Both the position numbers and the translations under genes were made by a program. The notes under the pieces are model-generated. The model was not told the origin of the DNA, ran no database searches, and saw nothing but the letters and a program-made list of their open reading frames with translations. A stretch of 25,635 nt of DNA from FEN-1219 sp036274615 (GTDB taxonomy: Bacteria; Pseudomonadota; Gammaproteobacteria; Steroidobacterales; Rariloculaceae). Shown one piece after another: positions 1 to 9,660 of the stretch. The stretch lies in assembly GCA_036274615.1 (NCBI GenBank), contig DASUFK010000137.1, forward strand, positions 1-25,635, in the 5' to 3' direction. Each line of letters begins with the position of its first letter. Within the stretch, counting starts at the first letter, position 1.

Positions 1-1
1 G

Positions 2-1264
2 TTCCAAGGCGAAGGTCATTTGCCGATTCCGGGCTACCGGCAACGGCTCGCCAACGTGGAAAGCAACGAGCTGTCCGACGATCGCTGCGGCCAGTTCTTC
101 GCGATGCTCGGCGAAAGCAAACGGCCGCTGATCTACGCCGGGGGCGGCGTGATCAACGGCAACGCCAGCGCGGCGCTGCGCGCATTCGTGCACGCGTTCA
201 AGGTCCCGGTTGCGAGCACCTTGATGGGGCTCGGCGGCTTCGACACGACCGATCCGCTATCGCTGCACATGCTCGGCATGCACGGCTCCGCGAGCACGAA
301 CTATGCGGTCGACGACTGCGATCTACTGATCACGCTCGGCGCACGCTTCGACGACCGCGTCGCGGGCTCGCCGAAGAAATTCGCGGCCAAGGCCAAGCGC
401 GTGCTGCACTTCGACATCGACCCGTCGGAGATCCACAAGGTCAAGAAGGCCGACTGGTATCACGTGGGCTTGCTCGGCGACGCGCTCGACGCGCTCGTCG
501 CCTACGGCAGGCGCTTAGGTCTAGCCGCGGACTTCGGCGCGTGGCACGCCGAGCTCGCGGAGCTCAAGTCCACGTATCGGCTCAACTACGATCGCGCCAG
601 CAAGCTGATCCAGCCGCAATACGTGATGGAGGAGATGAACCGCATCACCAAAGGCGACGCGATCGTCACCACCGGCGTAGGCCAGCATCAGATGTGGGCC
701 GCGCAGTACTGCGACTTCCGCTCACCAAGGCTGTGGATGACCTCCGGCAGCATGGGCACGATGGGCTTCGGGCTGCCGGCCGCGATCGGCGCGCAGTTCG
801 CGCGGCCGAACAAGCTCGTGATCGACGTGGACGGCGACGCCAGCATCCGCATGAATTTGGGCGAGCTCGAGACGGTCACCACCTACAACCTGCCGATCAA
901 GATCGTCGTGCTCAACAACTACGGCGACGGCATGGTCATGCAGTGGCAGCGGCTGTTCTTCAAAGGCCGACTGTCGGCGAGCGACAAGTCGCTGCGCAAG
1001 AAGGACTTCGTGAAGACCGCGCAGGCCGACGGCTTCGGCTACGCGCGCAAGCTCGACGACAAGGCGCTCGTGCCGCAGGTGCTCGACGAGTTCCTGAACC
1101 ACAAGGGCCCGGCGTTCCTCGAAGTGGTCATCGATCCCGAAGCGGGCGTCTATCCGATGGTGGGACCGGGCCTCTCGTACTACGAGATGATCACCGGCGA
1201 CTTCATCCCGAACCGCTACAGCCCCGGCAAACCGCCCGAGCCGAGCTCGTCCGGGATGTTCTAG
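2..1264 (+). CDS. ilvB: Acetolactate synthase-type large subunit (5' end missing)
   Basis: This is a thiamine-diphosphate enzyme of the acetohydroxyacid synthase family, which joins pyruvate to a second 2-oxoacid at the start of branched-chain amino acid synthesis. The frame is open from base 2, so the gene begins before the window; the TTG at 20 is internal. Family signatures in order are the STLMGLG and HMLGMHG segments, ARFDDRV, GVGQHQMWAAQ, the cofactor-binding loop GDAS...LNN and MVMQWQ. The N-terminal pyrimidine-binding domain lies outside the window. Two variations are visible: the usual GDGS is GDAS, and the usual LNNQHLGMV is LNNYGDGMV. No small regulatory subunit (ilvN) follows; the next gene is on the other strand. 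The family call is firm, but the exact substrate is less certain because of the variant loops. Confidence 0.88.
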   Translation, partial: FQGEGHLPIPGYRQRLANVESNELSDDRCGQFFAMLGESKRPLIYAGGGVINGNASAALRAFVHAFKVPVASTLMGLGGFDTTDPLSLHMLGMHGSASTNYAVDDCDLLITLGARFDDRVAGSPKKFAAKAKRVLHFDIDPSEIHKVKKADWYHVGLLGDALDALVAYGRRLGLAADFGAWHAELAELKSTYRLNYDRASKLIQPQYVMEEMNRITKGDAIVTTGVGQHQMWAAQYCDFRSPRLWMTSGSMGTMGFGLPAAIGAQFARPNKLVIDVDGDASIRMNLGELETVTTYNLPIKIVVLNNYGDGMVMQWQRLFFKGRLSASDKSLRKKDFVKTAQADGFGYARKLDDKALVPQVLDEFLNHKGPAFLEVVIDPEAGVYPMVGPGLSYYEMITGDFIPNRYSPGKPPEPSSSGMF

Positions 1265-1311
1265 CCGCGCTTCGCGCTCGCGCCGGGGCCTAAGAGCTCT
1301 CGACCACCCCC

Positions 1312-1399
1312 GCGAAAAATAGGGACATGTTACTTTTTCGGCGAGCCGCTCCTGACGGCGATTCGCTCATCGAAAAAGTAACATGCCCCTATTTTTCGC
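1312..1399. repeat. 88-bp imperfect palindrome (REPIN-like)
   Basis: Two 29-bp arms, 1312-1340 and 1371-1399, are reverse complements with a single mismatch (28 of 29). They flank a 30-bp centre. The AT-rich arms, with cores such as GACATGTTACTTTTTC, differ sharply from the GC-rich surroundings. Arm 2 contains the stop codon and last three codons of the minus-strand yffB. The structure resembles REP doublets mobilised by REP-associated tyrosine transposases. That link is from memory of similar sequences and is not shown here. As RNA it could also act as a terminator for either neighbouring gene. Confidence 0.8.
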
Positions 1400-1742
1400 T
1401 CAGCGCACTCGCGTACTTGTCGGGAGAGAAGCCGACCAGCAAGGTCGCGCCGCGCTCCAGCACCGGCCGCTTGATCAGCGACGGCTGCTCGATCATCAAC
1501 GCGATGGCCTCGCGCTCGTCGCGCACGTTCTTGCGCGAGTCCGGCAGCTTGCGGAACGTCGTGCCCGCACGATTCAGCAACGTCTCCCACCCTACTACGC
1601 GGCTCCAACGCTCGAGCCGCGAACGATCGACTCCCTCGGCCTTGTAGTCGTGGAAGTCATAGGCGACGCTGTGCGCGTCGAGCCACGCGCGCGCCTTCTT
1701 CATCGTGTCGCAGTTCTTGATGCCGTACAGCCCGAGGCGCAT
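1389..1742 (-). CDS. yffB: Spx/ArsC-family reductase-like protein (YffB-like)
   Basis: This small thioredoxin-fold protein of 117 residues matches the usual YffB length. It opens with YGIKNCDTMKKARAWL, which carries the family's single N-terminal cysteine (C11). Further family signatures are HDYKAEG, GWETLLNRAGTTFRKL, QPSLIKRPVL and LLVGF near the C-terminus. Relatives are annotated as arsenate-reductase-like, but the physiological role of YffB proteins is not settled. The start was chosen because the family begins directly with the first beta strand, and because a TACGAT hexamer lies exactly 7 nt upstream. The gene is divergent from the hydroxyacid dehydrogenase with 61 bp between the starts. 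Its stop codon lies inside the flanking palindrome. Confidence 0.9.
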   Translation of the reverse strand: MRLGLYGIKNCDTMKKARAWLDAHSVAYDFHDYKAEGVDRSRLERWSRVVGWETLLNRAGTTFRKLPDSRKNVRDEREAIALMIEQPSLIKRPVLERGATLLVGFSPDKYASALSEK

Positions 1743-1749
1743 GAACGCG

Positions 1750-1755
1750 ATCGTA
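1750..1755 (-). promoter_or_regulatory. -10 hexamer for yffB, probable leaderless start
   Basis: TACGAT read on the minus strand is followed by 7 nt and then the ATG at 1742. No Shine-Dalgarno is present. The spacing predicts transcription starting at or next to the A of the ATG. I see no convincing -35. Confidence 0.45.
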
Positions 1756-1767
1756 CCCGAACCCGCG

Positions 1768-1796
1768 TGGACTCGCGCTCGGCCGCTCTCTATTCT
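1768..1796 (+). promoter_or_regulatory. Promoter for the hydroxyacid dehydrogenase, probable leaderless start
   Basis: TGGACT (1768-1773, four of six matches to the -35 consensus), a 17-bp spacer and TATTCT (1791-1796) are followed by exactly 7 nt and the ATG at 1804. No Shine-Dalgarno is visible, so the mRNA may begin at the start codon. Confidence 0.5.
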
Positions 1797-1803
1797 TCCG
1801 CGA

Positions 1804-2781
1804 ATGCGGCCCAAGCACATCGTGATCTGGACCGGCGCGCGGCACGACGACCGCCTGTGCGCCGCCGTCGGCGCAGTCCCCGGCGTGCGCGCGACCGGCG
1901 CGCGGGACCGCGCCGCCGCGCTCGCCGCGCTCGAGGAGGCCGACGCGCTCGTGGCAACGGTCGTGGGCTGGGGCACCGACTTCGCGAGCGCCGTCGCCCG
2001 CGCGCCGCGGCTCGTATGGATGCAGGCGCTGAACACGGGCATCGACAACCTCGAGAGGTACGGCATCCCGAAGCACCTCGCAATCAGCAACGTGGGACCG
2101 GTGAACTCCACGACCGTGGCGGAGCACGCGCTGCTGTTGCTGCTCGCGCTCGTTCGGCGCATGCCCGCGCTCGCCGCGGCTCAAACGCGCCGCGACTGGG
2201 CGTTCGACGCCGTGCGCCCGCAGCTCTCGACGCTGCGCGGCAAGCACGTGGCGATTCTCGGCTTCAGCTACATCGGCCGCGAGGTCGCCGCGCTGTGCTC
2301 GGCCTGCGGCGCCCGCGTCACCGGCATCGCACGGACGGCGCGCACGGACGCGAGCGGCGTCGCCATCGAAGCCGTGGCGAGGCTGCGCGACGTGCTCGCG
2401 GCCGCCGACGCGCTCGTGATCGCCGCCCCACTCACCGACGAGACTCGCGGAATCGTGAACGCGGAGAACCTCGCCGCGCTCGAGCGCGGCGCTCTGGTCG
2501 TGAACGTGTCGCGCGGCGGCCTCGTCGCCACGCCTGACTTGCTCGCCGCCCTCGACAGCGGCCAGGTCGGCGGTGCCGGCCTCGACGTGACGGATCCGGA
2601 GCCGCTGCCGGCCGGCCATCCGCTGTGGACGAGGCCGAACGTGATCATCACGCCGCACGTCGCGGGCATCGGCGGCGGAGAGGCGGTGCGCGCGGAGCTC
2701 GAGGCGCTGGTCGTCGACAACGTGGGGCGCTTCGTGGCGGGCGGCGAGCTCCTGCACATCGTGCGGCGCGCGTCGCGCTGA
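1804..2781 (+). CDS. D-2-hydroxyacid dehydrogenase
   Basis: This NAD(P)-dependent oxidoreductase of the D-isomer-specific 2-hydroxyacid dehydrogenase family (325 residues, normal length) would interconvert a 2-oxoacid and a D-2-hydroxyacid in the cytoplasm. The Rossmann motif near residues 153-158 reads GFSYIG, with serine in place of the usual middle glycine. The catalytic triad is in place: Arg237 in NVSRGGLV, Glu266 in DVTDPEPLP and His285 in ITPHVAG. The substrate cannot be told from sequence; glyoxylate/hydroxypyruvate-reductase-like is one option. The ATG at 1804 was chosen over upstream in-frame starts because those overlap yffB, the protein then begins with a first beta strand, and a -10 hexamer sits 7 nt upstream. 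It converges on bioA with 10 bp between the stops. Confidence 0.9.
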   Translation: MRPKHIVIWTGARHDDRLCAAVGAVPGVRATGARDRAAALAALEEADALVATVVGWGTDFASAVARAPRLVWMQALNTGIDNLERYGIPKHLAISNVGPVNSTTVAEHALLLLLALVRRMPALAAAQTRRDWAFDAVRPQLSTLRGKHVAILGFSYIGREVAALCSACGARVTGIARTARTDASGVAIEAVARLRDVLAAADALVIAAPLTDETRGIVNAENLAALERGALVVNVSRGGLVATPDLLAALDSGQVGGAGLDVTDPEPLPAGHPLWTRPNVIITPHVAGIGGGEAVRAELEALVVDNVGRFVAGGELLHIVRRASR

Positions 2782-2791
2782 GCACCGCGCC

Positions 2792-4048
2792 CTAGAGCTC
2801 CCCTGCCGCCGCCGCCTCGGCGATCACCGCGTGCGTCGCCTCCACGAGCGAGCCGAGATCCCCGGGGTCGATCACGAGCGCCGGCATCAAGTAGATGACG
2901 TCGGCGAACGGCCGCACGAACACGCCGTGACGCACGAACCGCTGCCGCAGCGCATCGAGGTTCGGGCGGCGCTCGAGCTGCACCACGCCGATGGCCCCCT
3001 TCACGCGAATGTCCGCCACGCCGGGCAGCGAGCGGCAACGCTCGAGCCCCGCGGTCAGCGCCGCCTCGATCGCGGCCACCTGCGTAAGACGCGGCTCCCG
3101 CTCGAAGAGATCGAGCGACGCATTCGCGGCGGCGCAGGCGAGCGGGTTACCCGCATACGTGGGGCCGTGCATCAGCGCGCTGTTGAAGTCGTCGGACAGG
3201 AACGCGTCGTAGACGTGCTTGGCCGCGACCGTCGCCGCGAGCGGCACGGTGCCGCCCGTCAGCGCCTTCGAGACGGTGACGATGTCCGGAATCACGCCCG
3301 CCTGCTCGCATGCGAACATCGTGCCGGTGCGGCCGAAGCCGGTCGCGATCTCGTCGGCGATCACCAGTAGCCCGTAGCGCCGGGAGACGGCGGCGATCGT
3401 GGCGAGAGTCTCGGGCGAGTGGAACTTCATGCCGCCCGCCGCCTGCACGAGCGGCTCGACGATCACGGCGGTGAGCTCGCGCGCGTGCGCGGCCACGCGC
3501 CGCTCGAAGTCGGCGGCGAGCCGCCGGTCGCGCGGCACGGGCAGCACGAGCTGCTCGGGCAGCACGTTGCCGAACAGATGGTGCATGCCCTCCTCCGGAT
3601 CACAGACCGACATCGCCGCGAACGTGTCGCCGTGATACGCGTGCTCGAACGAGACGAAGCGCGTGCGCGCGAAGTCGCCCTGATTGATCCTGAACTGCAG
3701 CGCCATCTTCATCGCCACTTCGACGGCCACCGAGCCCGACTCGGAGAAGAACACGTGCTCGAGCCCGGCCGGCAGCAGCGCCGCAAGCCGCTTCGCGAGC
3801 GTAATTGCCTGGCCGTGCACGAGCCCGCCGAGCATCACGTGGGGCATGCGCTCGAGCTGGGCGGCCACGGCTGCGCGGATGTGCGGATGGTTGTAGCCGT
3901 GACACGCCGTCCACCACGACGCCACGCCGTCGATCAGGGTGCGGCCGTCCGCTAGGAACAGCCGCACGCCGTCGGTGCGCTCCACGACCGGCGGCGGCGG
4001 CACGGTTTGCATCTGGCTGTACGGCAGCCACAGGTGGGAATCGATCAT
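2792..4048 (-). CDS. bioA: Adenosylmethionine-8-amino-7-oxononanoate aminotransferase
   Basis: BioA converts 7-keto-8-aminopelargonate (KAPA) to 7,8-diaminopelargonate, using S-adenosylmethionine as amino donor, in biotin synthesis. The protein has 418 residues. Visible features are the N-terminal HLWLPYSQM, the GVASWWTACHGYNHP substrate segment, the cofactor phosphate region SESGSVAVEVAMK, EHAYHGDT, the PLP-binding aspartate in ADEIATGFGRTG (D232) and the Schiff-base lysine K261 in SKALTGG. The double Trp in ASWW and HAYHG are typical of BioA among class III aminotransferases. It is divergent from cpsG and is not next to the other biotin genes in the window (bioF, bioD about 10 kb away). A TAGTAT hexamer lies exactly 7 nt before its ATG. 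Confidence 0.95.
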   Translation of the reverse strand: MIDSHLWLPYSQMQTVPPPPVVERTDGVRLFLADGRTLIDGVASWWTACHGYNHPHIRAAVAAQLERMPHVMLGGLVHGQAITLAKRLAALLPAGLEHVFFSESGSVAVEVAMKMALQFRINQGDFARTRFVSFEHAYHGDTFAAMSVCDPEEGMHHLFGNVLPEQLVLPVPRDRRLAADFERRVAAHARELTAVIVEPLVQAAGGMKFHSPETLATIAAVSRRYGLLVIADEIATGFGRTGTMFACEQAGVIPDIVTVSKALTGGTVPLAATVAAKHVYDAFLSDDFNSALMHGPTYAGNPLACAAANASLDLFEREPRLTQVAAIEAALTAGLERCRSLPGVADIRVKGAIGVVQLERRPNLDALRQRFVRHGVFVRPFADVIYLMPALVIDPGDLGSLVEATHAVIAEAAAAGEL

Positions 4049-4055
4049 GCGGCCA

Positions 4056-4061
4056 ATACTA
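4056..4061 (-). promoter_or_regulatory. -10 hexamer for bioA, probable leaderless start
   Basis: On the minus strand TAGTAT is followed by 7 nt (TGGCCGC) and the bioA ATG at 4048. There is no Shine-Dalgarno and no good -35. I found no recognisable BirA operator. Confidence 0.45.
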
Positions 4062-4089
4062 CGTCACGTCGGCCGCATCGACCGCCCGC

Positions 4090-4095
4090 TATACT
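4090..4095 (+). promoter_or_regulatory. Candidate -10 element for cpsG
   Basis: TATACT is five of six to the -10 consensus in a very GC-rich stretch, 31 nt before the cpsG ATG. I could not find a matching -35. The predicted leader of about 24 nt has no clear Shine-Dalgarno. Confidence 0.35.
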
Positions 4096-4126
4096 GGCCG
4101 CTCCCGCAAACATCGCCGCCATCCGC

Positions 4127-5485
4127 ATGAAAAAGATCAGCTGCTTCAAGGCCTACGACGTCCGCGGCCGGGTGCCCGAGGATCTCGACGAAGACATCGC
4201 GTACCGCATCGGCCGCGGCTACGCCGCCTTCGTCAAGCCGCGCGTCGTCGCGGTAGGCCGCGACATCCGCGCATCGAGCCCCGCGCTCACCGCGGCGCTG
4301 ATCAAGGGCCTCACCGACGAAGGCGTCAACGTGCTCGACATCGGCGTCGGCGGCACCGAGCTCGTCTACTTCGCCACGTTCAGTCAGAAGCTCGACGGCG
4401 GGATCATGGTCACCGCGAGCCACAATCCGCCCAACTACAACGGCATGAAGATGGTCCGCGAGGAATCGCGGCCGTTGAGCGCCGACACCGGCCTGCTGGA
4501 CATCCGCCGCCTCGCGGAAAGCGACCTCGGGAGCCCCAAGTCCGCGCGCGGTAAGGTGCGATCGCTCGACGTCAAGCCGCAATACATCGAACACCTGCTC
4601 TCGTACGTGGACCGCAAGGCGCTCGCGCCGTTGAAGATCGTCGTCAACGCGGGCAACGGCGGCGCGGGCCCGATCGTCGACCTGCTCGAGCCGCACTTGC
4701 CGTTTCAGTTCGTGAAGCTGTTCCACGAGCCCGATGGCACGTTTCCGAACGGCGTGCCGAACCCGATGATCGAAGAGAACCGCGTCGTCACGGCCGAGCG
4801 CGTGCTGAAGGAAAAGGCCGCTCTCGGCATCGCCTGGGACGGCGACTACGATCGCTGCTTCTTCTTCGACGAGCAAGGCGTGTTCATCGAGGGGTATTAC
4901 ATCGTGGGCCTGCTCGCGCAGACGTTCCTCGACAAGTTCCCCGGCAGCCGCATCGTGCACGATCCGCGGCTCACGTGGGCCACGCTCGATCTCGTCGCCG
5001 CGCGCGGCGGCGAAGCCGTGCAAAGCAAGTCGGGCCACGCGTTCATCAAGCAGAAGATGCGCGAGGTCGACGCCGTGTACGGCGGCGAGATGAGCGCGCA
5101 TCACTACTTCCGCGACTTCTCCTACGCCGATAGCGGCCAGATCCCGTGGCTGCTCGTGGCGGAGATCATGAGCAAGGCGCGCGCGCCGCTCTCCAAGCTC
5201 GTGGGCGACCGCATGGCCCAATTCCCCGCGAGCGGCGAGATCAACCGCAAGGTGAGCGACGCGCCCGCGCTCATGAAGCTGGCCGAGGCGAGGTACGGCA
5301 CGCACGCCGTTTCCATCGAGCACGTCGACGGCGTGAGCGTCGAGCTCGAGGACTGGCGCTTCAATCTACGCGCGTCGAACACCGAGCCGCTGCTTCGGCT
5401 CAACGTGGAGAGCCGCGCCGACGCGGCGCTCATGAAGGCGCGGACCGCCGAGCTGCTCGAGATGCTCGGGGGCGAGCCCGGCTAG
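4127..5485 (+). CDS. cpsG: Phosphomannomutase / phosphoglucomutase (CpsG/ManB type)
   Basis: This alpha-D-phosphohexomutase interconverts mannose-6-phosphate and mannose-1-phosphate, and possibly the glucose forms. It feeds GDP-mannose for surface polysaccharide. The protein has 452 residues, like E. coli CpsG. It opens with KISCFKAYDVRGR. The phosphoserine loop TASHNP has the catalytic serine near residue 98. The metal loop DGDYDR is near 238-243, the sugar-binding GEMSAHHYF near 320-328 and the phosphate-binding RASNTEP near 414-420. The start was chosen by family alignment; an upstream in-frame extension would overlap bioA's promoter and coding start. The kinase/ATPase gene follows 7 bp downstream, suggesting cotranscription. 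Confidence 0.93.
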   Translation: MKKISCFKAYDVRGRVPEDLDEDIAYRIGRGYAAFVKPRVVAVGRDIRASSPALTAALIKGLTDEGVNVLDIGVGGTELVYFATFSQKLDGGIMVTASHNPPNYNGMKMVREESRPLSADTGLLDIRRLAESDLGSPKSARGKVRSLDVKPQYIEHLLSYVDRKALAPLKIVVNAGNGGAGPIVDLLEPHLPFQFVKLFHEPDGTFPNGVPNPMIEENRVVTAERVLKEKAALGIAWDGDYDRCFFFDEQGVFIEGYYIVGLLAQTFLDKFPGSRIVHDPRLTWATLDLVAARGGEAVQSKSGHAFIKQKMREVDAVYGGEMSAHHYFRDFSYADSGQIPWLLVAEIMSKARAPLSKLVGDRMAQFPASGEINRKVSDAPALMKLAEARYGTHAVSIEHVDGVSVELEDWRFNLRASNTEPLLRLNVESRADAALMKARTAELLEMLGGEPG

Positions 5486-5492
5486 CGCGGTC

Positions 5493-7055
5493 ATGGGGCG
5501 CGGACGAGCGCAAGACGACGCGCGACCGGACCACCGGGCGCTCGTCGCGGCGCTCGCGCGGCCCGAGTGCTACGGACCCGCGGTCCACGAAGTCCGCGTC
5601 GTCGAGACGCACATCTCCTGGGTGTTCCTCACGGGCGAGCGCGCCTACAAGGTGAAGAAGCCCGTCAAGCTGCCGTTCGTCGACTTCAGCACGCTCGAGC
5701 TTCGCAAGCGGTTCTGCGACGAGGAGCTCCGCCTCAATCGGCGGCTCGCCCCGGAGCTGTATCTCGGCGTGGTGCCGATCGGCGGCTCGCCGCAGGCGCC
5801 GCGCATCGGCGCGACGCCGCCGTTCGAGTACGCGATCGAGATGCGCCAGTTTCCCGACGACGCGCGGCTCGACCGGCAAGTGGAGGCCGGTTCGCTCCCC
5901 GCCGGCGCGCTGCTCGAGTTCGCGGACAGGCTCGCGCAATTCCACGACCGGCAGCCGCCGCTCGCGCCGCCGGCCGGCGCGGCAACCGACAGCGTCGCCG
6001 CCGCGGTCACGAACGTCGACGAGCTCGAGCCGTACCTGCCGGACGAGCACGAGCGCGTCGCGAAGCTGCGCGCCTGGACGAAGCGCGAAGGCGAGGCCAT
6101 TCTGCCGACGCTCGAGCGCCGCGCGGCGGGAGGCGCGCACCGCGAGTGCCACGGCGACCTGCACCTCGAGAACCTGCTGCTCACGGACGGCCGCGTCGTG
6201 GCGTTCGACGCGCTCGAGTTCGATCGCAAGCTCCGCGAGATCGACGTCGCGAGCGAGACGAGCTTCCTCGTGATGGACCTGCTCGCGCACGGCCGTGCCG
6301 ACCTGGCGTACGCGTTCCTCACCCGCTATCTCGAGACGGGCGGCGATTACGACGGCCTTGCCGTGCTGCGCTTCTATCTCGTGAACCGGGCGCTGGTTCG
6401 CGCCAAGGTGCGCGCGCTCAAGGCCGCGCAGCAGTACGCCGAGCACGGCCGCGATGCACCGGCGCCTTACCTCGACCTCGCGGCCGAGCTCGCCGCGCCG
6501 GGCTCGCCGCTCCTCGTCGTGACCCACGGCCTCTCGGGCAGCGGCAAGACGCACGTCACGACCGAGCTCATCGGGCGTCTGCCCGCGCTCCGGGTGCGTT
6601 CCGACCTCGAGCGCAAACGCCTGCTCGGGCTCAGCGCCGACGCGCGAACCGCGTCCCCGGTGGGCGGCGGCAGCTACGACCCGGGGGCGTCGGAGCAAAC
6701 CTACGGGCGGCTCGCCGACATCGCGCGCACCGCGCTCGAGCACGGCTTCAACCTGATCGTCGACGCCGCCTTTCTGCGCCGCCCCGAGCGGGAGCAGTTC
6801 CGCGGAGTCGCACTGCGCTCGGGCGCCCGGTTCGCCATCCTCGACTGCACCGCCCCCGAGGCCGAGCTCCGCCGCCGAATCGAGGCCCGCGCGGCGCGGG
6901 GCCGCGACGCGTCCGAGGCCACCACGGCCGTCCTCGATTGGCAGCTCGAGACCCAGGAGCCGCTCGACGCCGGCGAGCTCGCGCACTCGGAGCGGGTGGA
7001 TACGTCGGCCGGCATCGACTACGGCGCGCTGGCGGGACGTCTCGCTCGCTCCTGA
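5493..7055 (+). CDS. Kinase-like (APH-fold) and P-loop ATPase fusion protein
   Basis: This 520-residue protein has two parts. Residues about 30-330 look like an aminoglycoside/choline-kinase-type fold, with the catalytic loop HGDLHLEN at 220-226 and a metal-binding stretch FDALEF near 238-243 in place of the usual DFE-type motif. Residues about 338-520 form a P-loop nucleotide-binding domain with GLSGSGKT at 346-353, resembling gluconate-kinase/zeta-toxin-like small-molecule kinases. The two-domain architecture recurs in Proteobacteria (COG2187 plus COG0645), but its substrate is unknown to me. The N-terminal domain should not be read as antibiotic resistance. The gene starts 7 bp after cpsG, so the two are probably cotranscribed. 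No good Shine-Dalgarno precedes the ATG. Confidence 0.82.
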   Translation: MGRGRAQDDARPDHRALVAALARPECYGPAVHEVRVVETHISWVFLTGERAYKVKKPVKLPFVDFSTLELRKRFCDEELRLNRRLAPELYLGVVPIGGSPQAPRIGATPPFEYAIEMRQFPDDARLDRQVEAGSLPAGALLEFADRLAQFHDRQPPLAPPAGAATDSVAAAVTNVDELEPYLPDEHERVAKLRAWTKREGEAILPTLERRAAGGAHRECHGDLHLENLLLTDGRVVAFDALEFDRKLREIDVASETSFLVMDLLAHGRADLAYAFLTRYLETGGDYDGLAVLRFYLVNRALVRAKVRALKAAQQYAEHGRDAPAPYLDLAAELAAPGSPLLVVTHGLSGSGKTHVTTELIGRLPALRVRSDLERKRLLGLSADARTASPVGGGSYDPGASEQTYGRLADIARTALEHGFNLIVDAAFLRRPEREQFRGVALRSGARFAILDCTAPEAELRRRIEARAARGRDASEATTAVLDWQLETQEPLDAGELAHSERVDTSAGIDYGALAGRLARS

Positions 7056-7084
7056 TTCCCCAAACCGGGGGAGTTGGCACGGTG

Positions 7085-7112
7085 CTTGAAAGGGGTTGGG
7101 GTACCCCAAGAT
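7085..7112 (+). promoter_or_regulatory. Sigma-32 (heat-shock) promoter of lon
   Basis: CTTGAA (7085-7090), a 13-bp spacer and CCCCAAGAT (7104-7112) closely match the RpoH consensus, CTTGAA then CCCCAT-T at 13-17 bp. The element sits 33 bp before the lon ATG, and lon is a classical RpoH target. The -10 part lies within a perfect 14-bp palindrome, TTGGGGTACCCCAA (7096-7109). Confidence 0.8.
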
Positions 7113-7145
7113 ACCGGCCATCGCCTACCCAGGCAGCGAGTGAAC

Positions 7146-9551
<2,406 letters not shown>

Positions 9552-9567
9552 CCCGCGCCCGGCTCCG

Positions 9568-9600
9568 GCCGGACTCCCGCCTCGACAGCGGGAGTCCGGC
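9568..9600 (+). terminator. Hairpin terminator after lon
   Basis: A perfect 13-bp stem (9568-9580 with 9588-9600) encloses a 7-nt loop, starting 17 bp after the lon stop codon. No T-run follows, so termination may be imperfect or the hairpin may mainly protect the 3' end. Confidence 0.7.
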
Positions 9601-9625
9601 ACTTGGCACCCGGCGCGGATGCTCT

Positions 9626-9631
9626 TAGCAT
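9626..9631 (+). promoter_or_regulatory. Candidate -10 element for the membrane protein gene
   Basis: TAGCAT is followed about 22 nt later by AGGGG and a GTG start at 9661. If used, transcription would begin downstream of the alternative ATG at 9619, which argues for the GTG start. I see no clear -35. Confidence 0.3.
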
Positions 9632-9660
9632 GGCCGCGGGTCACCACGGGGGTCAGGGGC

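Noticed and set aside
5493..6500. APH-like domain read as an aminoglycoside resistance gene
   Set aside because: The fold is shared by many small-molecule kinases. The fusion to a P-loop domain and the position after cpsG point away from resistance.
9598..9610. GGCACTTGGCACC after the lon terminator, resembling half of the 16507 hairpin repeat
   Set aside because: It is short and lacks a second arm. The similarity could be chance in GC-rich DNA.
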